From: Homalodisca vitripennis
Taxonomy: Eukaryota > Arthropoda > Insecta > Hemiptera > Cicadellidae
Direction: 5' to 3'
DNA: 64,000 nucleotides
Assembly (NCBI RefSeq): GCF_021130785.1
Contig: NC_060207.1
Location: forward strand, 198,412,001 to 198,476,000
Under the pieces are notes generated by a model. That model did no database searches. It worked only from the letters and a program-made list of their open reading frames with translations, and was not told the DNA's origin. The position numbers were made by a program, and so were the translations under genes. Every line of letters begins with the position of its first letter. Position 1 is the first letter of the stretch. This document shows, in pieces, positions 1 through 11,816 of this stretch.

Positions 1-1650
1 CAGCAATAGTTCACATAGGTTCTGAAATATAATGTCTATATCTTCCCTTGACATTTGATGCAGTTTTACTTATTCTTTAAAATGTTTGTAATAGATTTGT
101 GTGCATATTGTGTTGCAATAAAGTATACTTAATTATAGAAAAACAATGCATTGTTATAACTACAAGTTTTTTATGAAGCATATGTAAAATAAATTTATTA
201 GTCAGTAATATGACCTGTCTATTAATAAAAGTAGATACTACGAATATACTAATATACAAGTGATACGAAAAGCTTTTATATGATGGTTGTGAATTTCCAA
301 TGTTCTTGGAACAACATTTTTGGACGAATTATAAACTAATTGGCACGTGCTGTAATCTTTTTTCAATTAAACTTTATAGCGCACTATCTGACTACCAAGA
401 AAGACTTCGCGTATCTAGTCAGTAAGTAATATTAACACACATCGTGTTATAAATTAGAACTTTCATGTGAGACATCTATATTAAATGTAAATGGTAAAGT
501 AAATTATCCGTGATAATATTTTATTTTGCAGATTGGAATGGATATAAGTTGCAGTGATGTCCTAACGAGATCACGTTGTCGGGATGAAAAGTTGTCCCGA
601 TAAATGGCTAATCCCGGGCAAATTTTGTTTTAGGCAAGTTTGAGTTTATTCTCTCCAAAAGCTCTTCTACCTTGATTCAAATTCAAATATATCATCTCTA
701 CAGAATCGGTTTACTGTTAAAACCGAACGCAAAATATTGATATCGGCCAGAGAAATAAACAGTAGGCTTGATTGTCATCAATAAAACTTTTTTTTAATGT
801 TTTACATATTAAAATTTTATTTAAATTTAATAATCTATAGAACTAGCTTTCGTTGGTTTAAAACTAGTCATTGCGGTAGGAATAGTATATAAAATATTCT
901 ATTTTAGATAAATACTGAGCTGCTAAAAAGCAAATAATTATTATGAAGAGAGGCCCATAGAAGACAAATCAACAACAGCAAAGGTTATTTAAATTTGTTA
1001 AATTAAAAATAAACCATAAAAAGAAACAAGTTACTTTCAGCGTGTCAATTTGTAGTTTTGGCGGTCATCTTGAGTCCATCATCCTGGATTAAGGTTTAAT
1101 ATATTATGTATACATACAATATAGTGCCGTACAGGTTTCCGTTATATTTTTATTTTGAGTTCAATATTAAAATATAATCAATACTTTAAAACATATATTA
1201 AGACAAATAAAACTTTAAATAGGCAGATTTATGTAATCTAGAGTTGATTTATCATGCATGCTATGTCACTCCCTAAATATTAAACTTACCATATTAATGT
1301 TTCAATTATTAATTACCTAATTGAAATAAGTGAAACAAAGTTGTTTATTGCGTGACTGATAGTGGTTATGATTGATGATGCATTAAAACTTTCATATTTG
1401 AATTTGGATAATCAAGCTAATTAGCTTTCTATATTAACATGAATAATACACTTTTGTACTTTGTTAAGTGAAGCACGAGATCTCGTGAAGGAACCGACCT
1501 ATAGACTGAACATTTGGCAAGAATGGCGCTTGTCCCTTTCAGGATTTGTCTAATTAATGCTTAAAAGTTTTACAACTGTCTTTTGTATTATCGTAATAGC
1601 AATGACATATATCATAGAATAAATAACTTTTTATAACAGGTCTAAAACAG
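1..1650. other. AT-rich sequence without a recognised gene
   Basis: No reading frame longer than about 60 codons looks coding here, and I see no RNA gene or mobile-element signature. The base composition is typical of insect intergenic or intronic DNA. Confidence 0.6.
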
Positions 1651-1668
1651 TGTAATCACAGCAAAATT

Positions 1669-1702
<34 letters not shown>

Positions 1703-1720
1703 AATTTTGCTGTGATTACA
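1651..1720. repeat. Inverted repeat around a TA tract
   Basis: The left arm begins TGTAATCACAGCAAAATTTA and the right arm ends with its exact reverse complement. The arms are about 29 bp and are separated only by TA-rich sequence. The structure could fold into a hairpin or cruciform. It lies directly beside a second, GC-richer hairpin (1775-1856). Confidence 0.85.
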
Positions 1721-1722
1721 AA

Positions 1723-1724
<2 letters not shown>

Positions 1725-1774
<50 letters not shown>
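1725..1774. repeat. (TA)n microsatellite
   Basis: An uninterrupted run of TA dinucleotides of about 50 bp lies between two inverted repeats and borders a copy of the tRNA-bearing repeat. Confidence 0.95.
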
Positions 1775-1779
<5 letters not shown>

Positions 1780-1856
1780 CAATAAACATTGAATCGCAAA
1801 AAGTACTTGCTCCCGGCGGAGCAAGTACTTTTTGCGATTCAATGTTTATTGAAATT
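1775..1856. repeat. Perfect 38-bp inverted repeat of the tRNA-repeat 3' flank
   Basis: Bases 1775-1812 and 1819-1856 are exact reverse complements with a 6-nt spacer, CCGGCG. Each arm is the sequence that follows the tRNA-like part in the repeat unit at 2093-2120. The structure is therefore a head-to-head junction of two fragments of the same repeat, with the truncated tRNA 3' ends at the centre. Confidence 0.95.
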
Positions 1857-1889
1857 AAATAAGGCTATTGCCATTTATACAATTTAATG

Positions 1890-1924
<35 letters not shown>

Positions 1925-2164
1925 TTTGAGAGGTGTTTTGTCCTCCGATCATATGTTAGTTTAGTTATTTAAACACATATATGAAAGAAACGGCCAAATA
2001 CAAAATAATTGAATCATAAAAAGTGAGGGCTCTGTGGTGTAATGGTAGCACATTCACCCGGCAAGTGAGAGATCCGGGTTCGAGTCCCGGCGGAGCAAGT
2101 ACTTTTTGCGGTATGTTTATTGAAATTAAATTAGGCTATATCCACTTATACAAATTTTATTTAT
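1819..2164 (+). repeat. tRNA-bearing dispersed/tandem repeat, copy 1
   Basis: The segment starting GAGCAAGTACTTTTTGCG occurs at 1819 and again at 2093, giving a 274-bp period. The unit holds a 3' flank (attgaaattaaataaggct type), a (TA)n tract at 1893-1921, a conserved 5' flank containing CCGATCATATGTTAGTTT, and the tRNA-like sequence. The same order is seen at 9214-9490 on the minus strand and at 10154-10405 on the plus strand, so this is a dispersed family. It could be a tRNA-derived SINE or a decayed tandem tRNA-gene repeat. Confidence 0.85.
2028..2098 (+). tRNA. tRNA-like gene, anticodon position reads GGC (Ala); possibly a pseudogene or SINE head
   Basis: A cloverleaf folds by eye. The acceptor has six pairs (GCTCTG with CGGAGC). 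The D stem is GTGT/GCAC with loop AATGGTA. The anticodon stem is TTCAC/GTGAG with loop CCGGCAA. The T stem is CCGGG/CCCGG with loop TTCGAGT. The internal Pol III promoter is intact: box A TGGTGTAATGG and box B GGTTCGAGTCC match consensus. A TTTTT terminator follows a few bases after the 3' end, as in a real tRNA gene. Against a functional tRNA, position 33 is C instead of the near-universal U, the seventh acceptor pair is missing, and the sequence belongs to a repeat family. The D arm resembles tRNA-Gln, while the anticodon loop resembles a mutated tRNA-Gly. Confidence 0.6.
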
Positions 2165-2176
2165 GTATATATATAT

Positions 2177-2207
<31 letters not shown>
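2165..2207. repeat. (TA)n microsatellite
   Basis: A nearly pure TA run directly follows the partial next unit of the tRNA-bearing repeat. It sits at about the same place in the unit as the TA tract at 1893-1921. Confidence 0.95.
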
Positions 2208-4228
2208 GTAATAATATTTATTTTATTTTTATCAGAACTCCGACTTTAAAAACTGAATTCCTGTATTATTGACCATCTGTACTTCAAGGCGGCGCTAATG
2301 AAACCCCCAATACAGCCAATCTGTACCATTTAGTGTATGTACTCATATTTGTCAAACGGTGATTTACCGAAAACGTGCTTTCTTACTTCAAAAATTGGAC
2401 ACACTGATCGAAATGAAAAACATATTGAACCCGAATAAAACAATTTAAAAATTGTGACCATGTGGTTTGTAAGTAATTTAAGTCAAACAGTTTCTGCCCG
2501 TCAACCGAGGTTAAGGTTCAAGGCCAATTACTGTTAGCGGTTGACGGCGGTCCGTGTCCTGCCCTCATACAACCCGAAACCACCACCGAATACTCGTCCA
2601 CTAATACTATCTCTATCAGCTGGCTGCGTTAGATTGCCCAAGTTATCAGTTTTGATATATATACGTCGCTCCAAACTTGTCACCTACAAATTGTTATTGT
2701 TTACAAAAAATGATTTACATATAAGTTTTGAAACATATGCTGGGGTAAAATTGTTGTGTTAATACTGGAAGTATTGTAAATTTAAATTTAAAAAAAATCC
2801 AGCTAGTGTAATATTTGGGATTTATCTCATTACATTTTTTTTAATTTTTTTCTAAATACAAAACATAGTTGTAATGTAAGCTAGACGCATTTTTATGTTC
2901 ATTGTACCAATTCAGTTAGCGTCATAGTCTGGAGAGTCGTATACTTGACTAAATGTACAAAATAATGAATCTAATAGTATAATTGAAGCAGATACTATTT
3001 GCACTTAGAGGGGCTTTATTAGAAAGAAAACCTTTTCATTGCAACTACTAGAGAAGTAACTGAAAATTGTGGCACGGCAAATGTCTCTTGAAAATGCATT
3101 CACACAATATAAGGAGCTTCTAGAAATTGCATACCCAAAGTACTTGTACTTATTAACGACTTTATTAACGCTCTCATTTGAGTTCAAAATTGCCGTTATA
3201 TTTAAGTTTTCTATCATTTTTCTAAAAACCAATACATTAATTTGCTGAATTTAAAATTATTTTTGGCTTCCAAGCTTTAACAATAATGTTTTATTATTTA
3301 TTTATATCCTGTGGAACTGAAGGGGGCCAAGAGTACAGTGTCCATCAGCGTACTACAGGATTGTCATCATTAGAAATAGTTATTGTCAGTATGCGTTCTG
3401 ATTTCTCGCTGATTTTATGAACGTACAGAAAAATTATTTGTTGTAACTCGCCGTTTTCATGCATTTAATTACTCGTGACTAATAAAGGAGATAAATAACG
3501 CATATTTTCTTGAATAGAAGCCAAGATGTAAAACAGCTTTCATATGACGGCTTCAGAGCTAGTTAGGAGATCTGTGAAATAAGCTCCTTCTACTAATTGA
3601 ACGTCCTATTGAGCGGCTTGTTTATTTACTAAGTTTTTTAATTAATTACGATATAAATAGGGGGGAAAATAAAAGAGTAAAAAAATAATCATTTCATATT
3701 CCCTAGTTAAAAAACGAATATATTTTGTATAGTAATAAGGACACAACTTATTTTTCGCGAAGAAGGAAATTAATTTTCACTTTGTGTTTATTTTGGTGGA
3801 CGTTTTGATAACGGGAGGTAGAGAAGTAGTTAAATTGTGAGGGTAATTACATGTAAACGTTTGTGTTTACTTCTACATTATCTCTCTTTGCAGCGGTAAA
3901 AAATCGGACACTGTCATAAAAACTTCCTGAAATTTCTAGAAACTGGAGTATTGATCGTCAGACTGGAAAAAAGTACTAAGTTTCCCGACATTAGAAACAT
4001 CTTACTGTAACATGAATCTATTTTTTGGAGGTATTCTCGTTGTCTCATACTGTGCACAATTGAGTATAATTGAAAGGATTAAAGCAAATGTAACATGAAA
4101 TATTATAAACAATGTTAGAAGAATTAGCAAAAATTATGTAAATATCACTAATTTTATGACAAAGGGCAGGTCTCTCAAATGAGCTGTCAGTTAGTAAAGA
4201 GTTTATCAGAATCTAAAGGACCGAGTAC
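2208..4228. other. Non-coding stretch, no recognised gene
   Basis: The stretch is mostly AT-rich. A somewhat GC-richer part at about 2490-2650 supports a 73-codon open frame, but its translation matches nothing I recognise and has no clear start context. I see no RNA gene or mobile element. Confidence 0.5.
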
Positions 4229-4575
4229 AATTCTCCACACGTCTTGGATTACAACAGAGGCCGACTTCTAACAGTTCGCTAGTGTAACAACTTCTAGCAA
4301 TATTCTCTTTTATTTGTTCTTCTCCGATTTCTTCCATTATGACCTAACCTCGTGTATTAATACACAATCACGTGTTTGACCTTTGACTCCTATAGCATTA
4401 TCTAATAAACTGTGAAAAATTCTCCACACGCCTTGGATTACTATTAAGGCCGATTTCTAACAGTTCGCTAGTGTAACAACTTCCAGCAATATTCTCTTAT
4501 ATTTGTTCTCCTTCGCGTTCTTCAATTATGACTTAACCTCGTGTGTGGTTTTATTGCACAACCATGTGATGATCC
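4229..4575. repeat. Two-copy tandem duplication, 189-bp period
   Basis: The sequence beginning AATTCTCCACACG at 4229 recurs at 4418. Both copies contain CTAACAGTTCGCTAGTGTAAC and the CAATATTCTCTT segment, with scattered substitutions and small indels. The second copy fades near 4575. No coding potential is seen. Confidence 0.85.
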
Positions 4576-6183
4576 TTGAAATGGAGAACTTAAAATAGTC
4601 CCACCAGGTATTAAAATGGTTAGTGCGAGTTATCCAACTTATAATATTGTAGGAAGTAAAGGTCCAAAACTTACATGAATACTGTCATATAATACTTGTC
4701 TTGATAGTGATATTGTGTACTATTAACACATTTTAAGGAATATGACATGTATATGACATATACATATTATATGACATACATATAATATGACATGATATTT
4801 TTTTAATGTTGAGTATAGCCACATTTCATCGTCACCTTGGTTTCAGCGTATGAAATTTAACAATGTCACAGCTTTGAGTCTTGGAATCTAAATGCAATGA
4901 GTTGAAATAGGGGATTTACGTCACCGACTTGTTTAGAATATCCTCAGACGGATAAGGACTCCATAATAGTAAATTGCAGGTATATTACATTCGAAATTCA
5001 CTATAATCGAATAGTTTAACCATATCTATTTTGCGATATGTGTATTGATATAACCCTCAGATCCTATCATTCAATATAAAATTTCATCACTTCGGCTTGA
5101 GGACTACCCAAAAGAACAATTTTTGGCAGTTTCAATTATTATGTAATGTTTTATTTAAATTAGTAATATATATGTATGTAGTTATAAGGCCTCTTTTTTA
5201 TTTTTTATTTATGTATTAGGGAGAAAGTATGTCATATACACGAATTTAATAAATTTACAATTATGGAATTATCAAATTTTCTACGTTTACTGAACAGTTA
5301 TTTCATCAGTATACCCTCATTGATTACTCTAATTATAGGAAAGAACAAAGTAAAGATATGCAATTTACCCAAAATATTGCATCTTATAATGGAGCATTTT
5401 TACATGAAATCTACATGGAATTTGTTTTAGTTTTGAATATTACAACGAACAAGTTTTTTGGACCAGCAGGCATGAGTTTTGGGTTTAAGTAGCTTTTCTA
5501 ACACAACAAACAGTTTTTTTTAATTTAATTAAAAGACATTAAACGTTTTATTTGTTTAAAAAATAATAAATTTCGATAAGTAATTTGGAAAAAAATCCTT
5601 TTTTTTATTATGCTATTCGGATGGTTGGTAAAACTGAATGATATTTCACTGCACACTGTGTTTGATTCAGTTGCTTATTAAAACATCAACGTTAGATGAT
5701 AAGTTCAGTCTAATAAATACTGTTAATGTTATTGTTGTTACTAATTAGCAAAATAGTGGGTTAGTTCTAAGTTGTATTATGTTTAATGATTTTAAAAGTG
5801 ATAAAAATAAAAGGCATCACATAAGAGTAAACATAAGTAATTAAAACTGAACGAAACTTGTTCAATCTGACTACATTAGGAATATTTAAACTATCAACTA
5901 GTCCTCTGTAGGATTTCTAGAACTAAATTAAACAGAAATGTCCTTATGTAATGAAATGGTCCTGAATTCAAAGAAGAATTGAGATTCCACTTTTAGACTC
6001 AAAGAATGATAAAGTTTAACAAATGACAGGAGTTTGAAATTGATGACTTTGTTTTCAGCGGTTCTGAGTAAACAGAGCCTAGTGACAGCGTTTACTGAAC
6101 GACTCTCAAAATAATCCTTTGTATCAGACGGAAATTATAACATTCTGTCCTTTGCACTATAACTTGTTTTTGTTAATTTTACA

Positions 6184-6186
<3 letters not shown>
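4576..6186. other. AT-rich non-coding stretch with an ATATGACAT motif cluster
   Basis: I see no gene. At about 4737-4795 the motif ATATGACAT recurs roughly four times with irregular spacing, as in a decayed short tandem repeat. The rest is low-complexity AT-rich sequence. Confidence 0.5.

Positions 6187-6238
<52 letters not shown>
6187..6238. repeat. (TA)n microsatellite
   Basis: A pure run of TA dinucleotides of about 52 bp. No tRNA-like repeat lies beside this tract. Confidence 0.95.
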
Positions 6239-6240
<2 letters not shown>

Positions 6241-6539
6241 CTGTGAATTCTAACTTTCTTCATTAATGTGGTAAACAACAAAATTTTATAACGTTAGAAA
6301 ATCATACACCCGTGCATATTCCTGGACTAAAACGTGTTAAGTTTTATTTTCAATTCTCGAATTGTGGAGAGTAGCCTATTACATGTACAGTTTTTCTTAA
6401 AGGATATGAGCTATAAAAACTATATATTTTTAATGAAAAAAGTATATCATCGTTTAAAACAAACACTAAGTAACAATCCAAGATATTAACAATTTTACAG
6501 ACGGAAGATGTATTCTCTTAGTAGTTGTTATTTCATTTC

Positions 6540-6745
6540 AGTTTGGCGTTCTATTTTGGGCCAATCTTGCATCTGTGAGAAGTTCCATGCACACGATATT
6601 TTTTACAGATCATAAGACTTCTTGATCGCCTTTCCTTGACGGGGGAAGCGCATTCCTTAAGCTTGCTCCTTAGCCTTCACCGTGAAGGATTCCACGACCT
6701 CCACAAGAGCCGTCTGTACCGAATCGTCCTTAAGATTTTTTTCCC
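6540..6745. other. GC-richer segment, possible coding relic
   Basis: About 200 bp stand out as roughly balanced in GC within strongly AT-rich surroundings. On the minus strand a frame runs for some 22 codons (DDSVQTALVEVVESF...) before a stop and then remains mostly open. I do not recognise a family. It could be a fragment of a mobile element or of a processed pseudogene. Confidence 0.25.
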
Positions 6746-9144
6746 ATGAGAACAATGTTAAGCCTCATGCACTATTATGGCCTTATTGTTTATAGTACAT
6801 TCATGGGAGATATCTTATTTTAATGAGGTAATTTATACTGACCCAAACAATTGTTTTTATTGTATACTTTTTGAATATTTTTACTATGATGCACAAACGT
6901 TTAAGTTTTGTTTTCTAAGCGATCTATGACTGTAACAAGAAATTAAAGAAAGGGTTTGCATGTGTAATCATAACTTTTTAAAGAGACGAATTGCATAGTT
7001 ATACTTAAAAAACATTGTAAATGTGCAAGTGGTTTTAACAATGTTTTTATTAAGCTACAACCAAGATAGCCACCGTACTTCAGGCTATCTGGTGGTTTTG
7101 ACTGCCGTACGCATCTAAAACACCAAACAACCGATAAAATAAATTACAGAAATAATTGTCTTTATCTTTATTACCCCATCTAGACCTGTTTATCAAAGAC
7201 TACCATCAAAATGGAAAGGATTTGGGAGTTTTTTATTTATTTCATAAAACTAGATACATTTTGCTATATTTCCTCCTAATATGTTTGAATAATATCCTAT
7301 TACTACGGAATAATATTTTAATCCTATATAAAATAATACTTTTTTAAGGTAAAAAATCCCTCTTTGCATTACATTGCTTTTTGAACATATACACATTTGA
7401 ATATGACACTACTTCAATTTATACATTAAAAATACAGAATTTAATATGAAGAGGAGCTACCATATATGATAGCTATTCTGTGTGTGTGTATAAATAAGTA
7501 TTAATCAGTTTCCAAAGGAAAGTAACTGTAAATCATTTAAAGATTGGTCCACGGAAAGTTGAAAGTTGAGGTTGAGGAGAAGATAACATTGATTTCTCTG
7601 GAGTACGAGAAAGTTACTGTCGTTTTACTTTGAATTGGCATCTGTCTATAGAATGAAGGAGGGATAAATTCGTCCTTAGATAGCTCATAAACTTATAATC
7701 CGACGGTTATTAAAGAATTTACGACCGACTAAATTCAATTCTAATCTAGGTCAACATTTCGTAATTTTGCTGTTTGTTATTTACTAAGACGCAAGGTTTC
7801 TCTTGAATTTTTTCATTTTACCCGAGATAAATATATAGTTTGATTAAAAACTTGAAAATGTATAATTTAATTCCAAAAATAAAATGCCTAATAACAAAAA
7901 AATTCTTAATGTAAATATTTTTTATGGATTATTAATTAATCTAAAGTAATGTGTAATTATATATTTTGTTATTTATATCACTGTAATGGTTGCCAAGTAA
8001 CGAAAACAGAATAATGAATCAAAATGTATAATGTTGCACTGACCTAATGAACGTGAGTGTGTTTTCCATGCAATGTACCGAATTGCCGTGTTCATTTCAA
8101 TTATGAAGCAGTGGAATTCATTAACAAGTATGAGGGCCTCAGCACTTCACTGTAGAGCCAGCGAATTATTATGAAAATATCATGGTTACTATACAAGTTT
8201 ATATTATCAGATCCAGAAGTAAAATTATGTAATTTGTTACACATCACATCCTCTATAATTAAGGCAGGAGTTGCCTTTATATTTACGAACAATTCTGAAT
8301 TGAAATTCTACCATAAATTTTATACAGCTTTATACGAACCTACTAACTGGATTGTGTAGGATTTATGGCAAAATATTCGTATATCAAGTGATATCTAATT
8401 ATAAATTTAAAAAGATAACATAGGCCCACTAATCTGATATAATTTTAAGATATTGGTTAGATTATTACACAAAATTAACTTAAACTACTTTGAATTAATC
8501 TGAAGCGCCAGGTACGTCATGGTATAAACAATAGCTAACGTAATTAATCAGTTTTTCTAGGAACTAATTTAAAGATAGTAAATTTCAATAAATTGATGAA
8601 AGTATTGTTTTTTTTTTGTATCCTGGGAATAAATTGCTTTATTTTATTCGGACTGAAACATTAGTGGTAGTAATTTTGAACTCTCTGATTGTGATTGAGG
8701 ATCGGTAGTAACGCAAAAGCTTTATTAGTGTTTATGAGCAATGGTTCTGTGCGTGTGCCATACGTACGTGCACCTTCGTAGACGTAAAGAGGATCAAGTA
8801 GTTGTATTGATAACCACCCTAAAAGCATGAAATTTTATATGAAGAAGCCTTATTTATCAATGCACATATGCACTTAGAAATTGAAAAGATATTATCTTAT
8901 TATTACAAATATAGCAATTATTATATTTGTAATTGTTTGTCACAAAATGTAAATGAGTAACATTATTTACATATTACAAAGATACAAAGTCAAAACACAT
9001 GTCCCTGGACCATTATACCCCACAATAATATTTCTTCGGTAATGAAAATACCTTTATCGTGAGCAAATTCCGTGAAATAAATATTAACTCTTTTATTGAT
9101 GTAATTTATTACCACTAGATATTTATCATAATTAATCCACCCAA
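6746..9144. other. AT-rich non-coding stretch
   Basis: Only short chance frames are present. No RNA gene, repeat array or mobile-element protein was recognised. Confidence 0.55.
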
Positions 9145-9168
9145 AACTATTATATATATATAATAGTT
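9145..9168. repeat. Perfect 24-bp palindrome
   Basis: AACTATTA, eight TA-alternating bases and TAATAGTT form an exact palindrome. It lies just outside the TA tract that borders the minus-strand tRNA-bearing repeat, much as hairpins flank copy 1 of that repeat. Confidence 0.85.
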
Positions 9169-9177
9169 GGTTTTTGG

Positions 9178-9213
<36 letters not shown>
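9178..9213. repeat. (TA)n microsatellite
   Basis: A TA run directly abuts the 3' end of the minus-strand tRNA-bearing repeat. Confidence 0.9.
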
Positions 9214-9218
<5 letters not shown>

Positions 9219-9490
9219 CAATAAACATTGAATCACAAAGAGTACTTGCTCCGCCGGGACTCCAACCCGGATCTCTCACTTGCCGGGTGAATGTGCTATC
9301 ATTACACCACAGAGCCCTTACTTTTTAAGATTCAATTATTTTATATTTGCCCGTATCTGTCACATATGAGTTTAAATAACCAAACTAACATATGATCGGA
9401 AGACCAAATACCTGTCAAAGGATTTTTTTTTACATAAAATTTGTATACATGGCAATAGCCTTATTTAATTTCAATAAACTTTGAATAACA
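9214..9490 (-). repeat. tRNA-bearing repeat, copy 2
   Basis: Read on the minus strand, this copy has the same layout as copy 1: the ATTGAAATTAAATAAGGCTA flank, the GGTCTTCCGATCATATGTTA segment, a tRNA-like sequence, then AGTACTCTTTGTGATTCAATG and ATTGAAAT. The last bases repeat the start of a new unit, again suggesting that the family was tandem before it dispersed. Confidence 0.85.
9247..9316 (-). pseudogene. Degenerate tRNA-like sequence in repeat copy 2
   Basis: The sequence matches the 2028-2098 tRNA-like sequence closely, with the same anticodon loop. Box A has lost its last G (TGGTGTAATGA), and box B has C changed to G (GGTTGGAGTCC). The T5 tract is broken to CTCTTTG. Pol III transcription from this copy is unlikely. 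Confidence 0.7.
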
Positions 9491-10071
9491 TAAAAAATAT
9501 ATATATACATAATATAGGTATATATATATATTAATATATATATATATAAAACTATTCTAAACTTTCAGGTTTATCACATTACATAGTAATAGTAAATAAA
9601 GTTTCAAAATCACAAATATTCTTGTCCTACTGCATGTGGATCAGTACATGCACTACTTACAACATATATGGTACTGTGAGAACAAGAACAATAGATCACT
9701 TTCCTAATTGAAACATGCAACCACAATGATTATCATGTTTCATATGTGACGACCAATTTCACACAGAAATGTCAATAACTTCAGAGTGTGGTGTACATTG
9801 CACAACTGTTTGATGATACTGTAGGACGACTATTGTCTAGCAATATATACTTTATGTTTTCAGATTTAACATTACTACCATATTCCATTATTTATATTAG
9901 ACCTCACCATAATAGTACAATTCCATTAATTTTGTTTTTAACTATAGACTTGTGTTAGAATTTTAAATGTAATCCTTTTACAAATTTACACTACCAGTAT
10001 AATAAATATAAATAATTAATCTGCTTGCGAAAAATATGTTTTTACAGTTATGTATTGTTAATATCTATAAA

Positions 10072-10073
<2 letters not shown>

Positions 10074-10153
<80 letters not shown>
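10074..10153. repeat. (TA)n microsatellite, about 80 bp
   Basis: The longest TA run in the window lies immediately before copy 3 of the tRNA-bearing repeat. A nominal open frame across it encodes alternating Tyr/Ile and is not a gene. Confidence 0.95.
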
Positions 10154-10155
<2 letters not shown>

Positions 10156-10405
10156 TTATTGAAACTAAATTGGAATATTGCCATTTATAAAAATTTTATG
10201 GACGTGAATATGGGTGGTTTGATAGGTATTTGGTCTTCCGATCATATGTTAGTTTGGTTATTTAAACGCATTACAGAAACGTCTAATTATAAAATAATTA
10301 TATTGCAAAAAGTAAGGGCTTAGTAGTGTAGTGGTAATGCACTCTCGTGTCTAGTGAGAGATCCGGGTTCGAGTCCAGGCGGGCGGAGCAGTACTTTTAA
10401 GATTA
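10154..10405 (+). repeat. tRNA-bearing repeat, copy 3
   Basis: This copy keeps the GCCATTTATAAAAATTTTATG flank, GGTATTTGGTCTTCCGATCA, ATATGTTAGTTTGGTTATTT and the tRNA-like region in the same order as copies 1 and 2. It is the most diverged of the three. Confidence 0.8.
10317..10390 (+). pseudogene. Degenerate tRNA-like sequence in repeat copy 3
   Basis: Box A (TAGTGTAGTGG) and box B (GGTTCGAGTCC) still fit consensus. The anticodon arm is rearranged (ACTCTCGTGTCTAGTGAG), and the acceptor 3' strand carries an extra GGGC, so a normal cloverleaf no longer forms. Confidence 0.65.
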
Positions 10406-11758
10406 TATAGCCACTAGTCGCCATTTTTATTATCAATAGTCACAAATATTATCTCCAAAAATACTAAAGCTAAATAAAACAAACATAGCACAAATGTTTG
10501 AAAAGATAAGAGCAAACCTTTACAAAATAATAGTGTTATTTTTTATATTAACAATGGCGTCATATATAGGCAGGAGCAACAAAAAACCGTACATGTTTGG
10601 GACTCCCCACTTGTATAAGCATATGGAGGGTATTATAGCACAATAAAAGTCCTCAGTCATAGTGGTACCGGAGAGGGAGTTATTATATCGTATGGCTATA
10701 CATTTCTTGCCGTAATTCTGTCTCGGGTGCCAAAGAAATTACGAACTGCTGGTTCCTACTTAAATCTTTAAGTTTGAATCAAACTTATATTAAATTAATA
10801 CAATAAACACATTTTTTATAAATTAAATGGCATGCAACTTCCGTTTAAAAATATTCTGTGAAATGAATACTTGACCCACTGTAGAGAAAAGCTTTGTGGA
10901 CAAGCTGTTGCTATTAGGTAAGAAAACCTACTAATTTACGAGAGCTGGTATTTTATTAAAGGCAACTAATAGCAAAAAATACTGCAGGAACAAAAGATGC
11001 GGCAATTCCTATTAGCTTTAATTTTGTACACAAGTAATTTTCTTTACGATCAATCCCCAGAGACTGGGCTCTTCTTTCATCGTTGATTGGCCAAATAACG
11101 AGATTAGTAAAAACGCATTATCTCCTTTAATAATCAAGTAAATCTGCACCAATAAGCTGCTATTACCCTGAGTTTACCACAAATTAAATCCTCAGATACA
11201 TTTATGATTAGCAAAAAAGAATAAATTGTTTTCCTCTGTATTAAAAGAACAATTATTTTTCACTATCGGTTAGTTTTTTTTTATTTACAAAACTGTCGGA
11301 TCAAAAAGCTTGCGATTTCGTGCAATTCTTATCCGAGATGTACGTTTACATTTTTATCTCGCACTTAAATTTCAAATAATTTAGAAATAATAATTGCTAA
11401 AACATTTAATAAAATTATCAAATAAGATGTATTTAAAAACACAAACACTGAAGTAAAGAGCAATCCATATTTAACACATAAGGTTTTAAGTTACAACTGT
11501 AAACGTCCTTTTCAGCAATAAACACGTTATTAAAAATGTAATGGTTTTGTTGAAAAACATCAGCTACTCTGTATCTCTGTATATGAGTTGGGATATTCAA
11601 CTACACGAAATGTCTCTAATATGATGTTTCTAAGGTTACAGCCCATTTGCAGCGTTTTTAACGAATTCCATACTTTATTATTTAATTTTGTGATACAATA
11701 GAGCCTATTATTATTATTATTTTTAAGCAGAGTTTGGTGGAAATAAGAATTAGTTTTG

Positions 11759-11816
<58 letters not shown>

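Noticed and set aside
10036..10323. 95-codon open frame
   Set aside because: Most of it is an alternating Tyr/Ile translation of a (TA)n microsatellite and the rest lies in the tRNA-bearing repeat.
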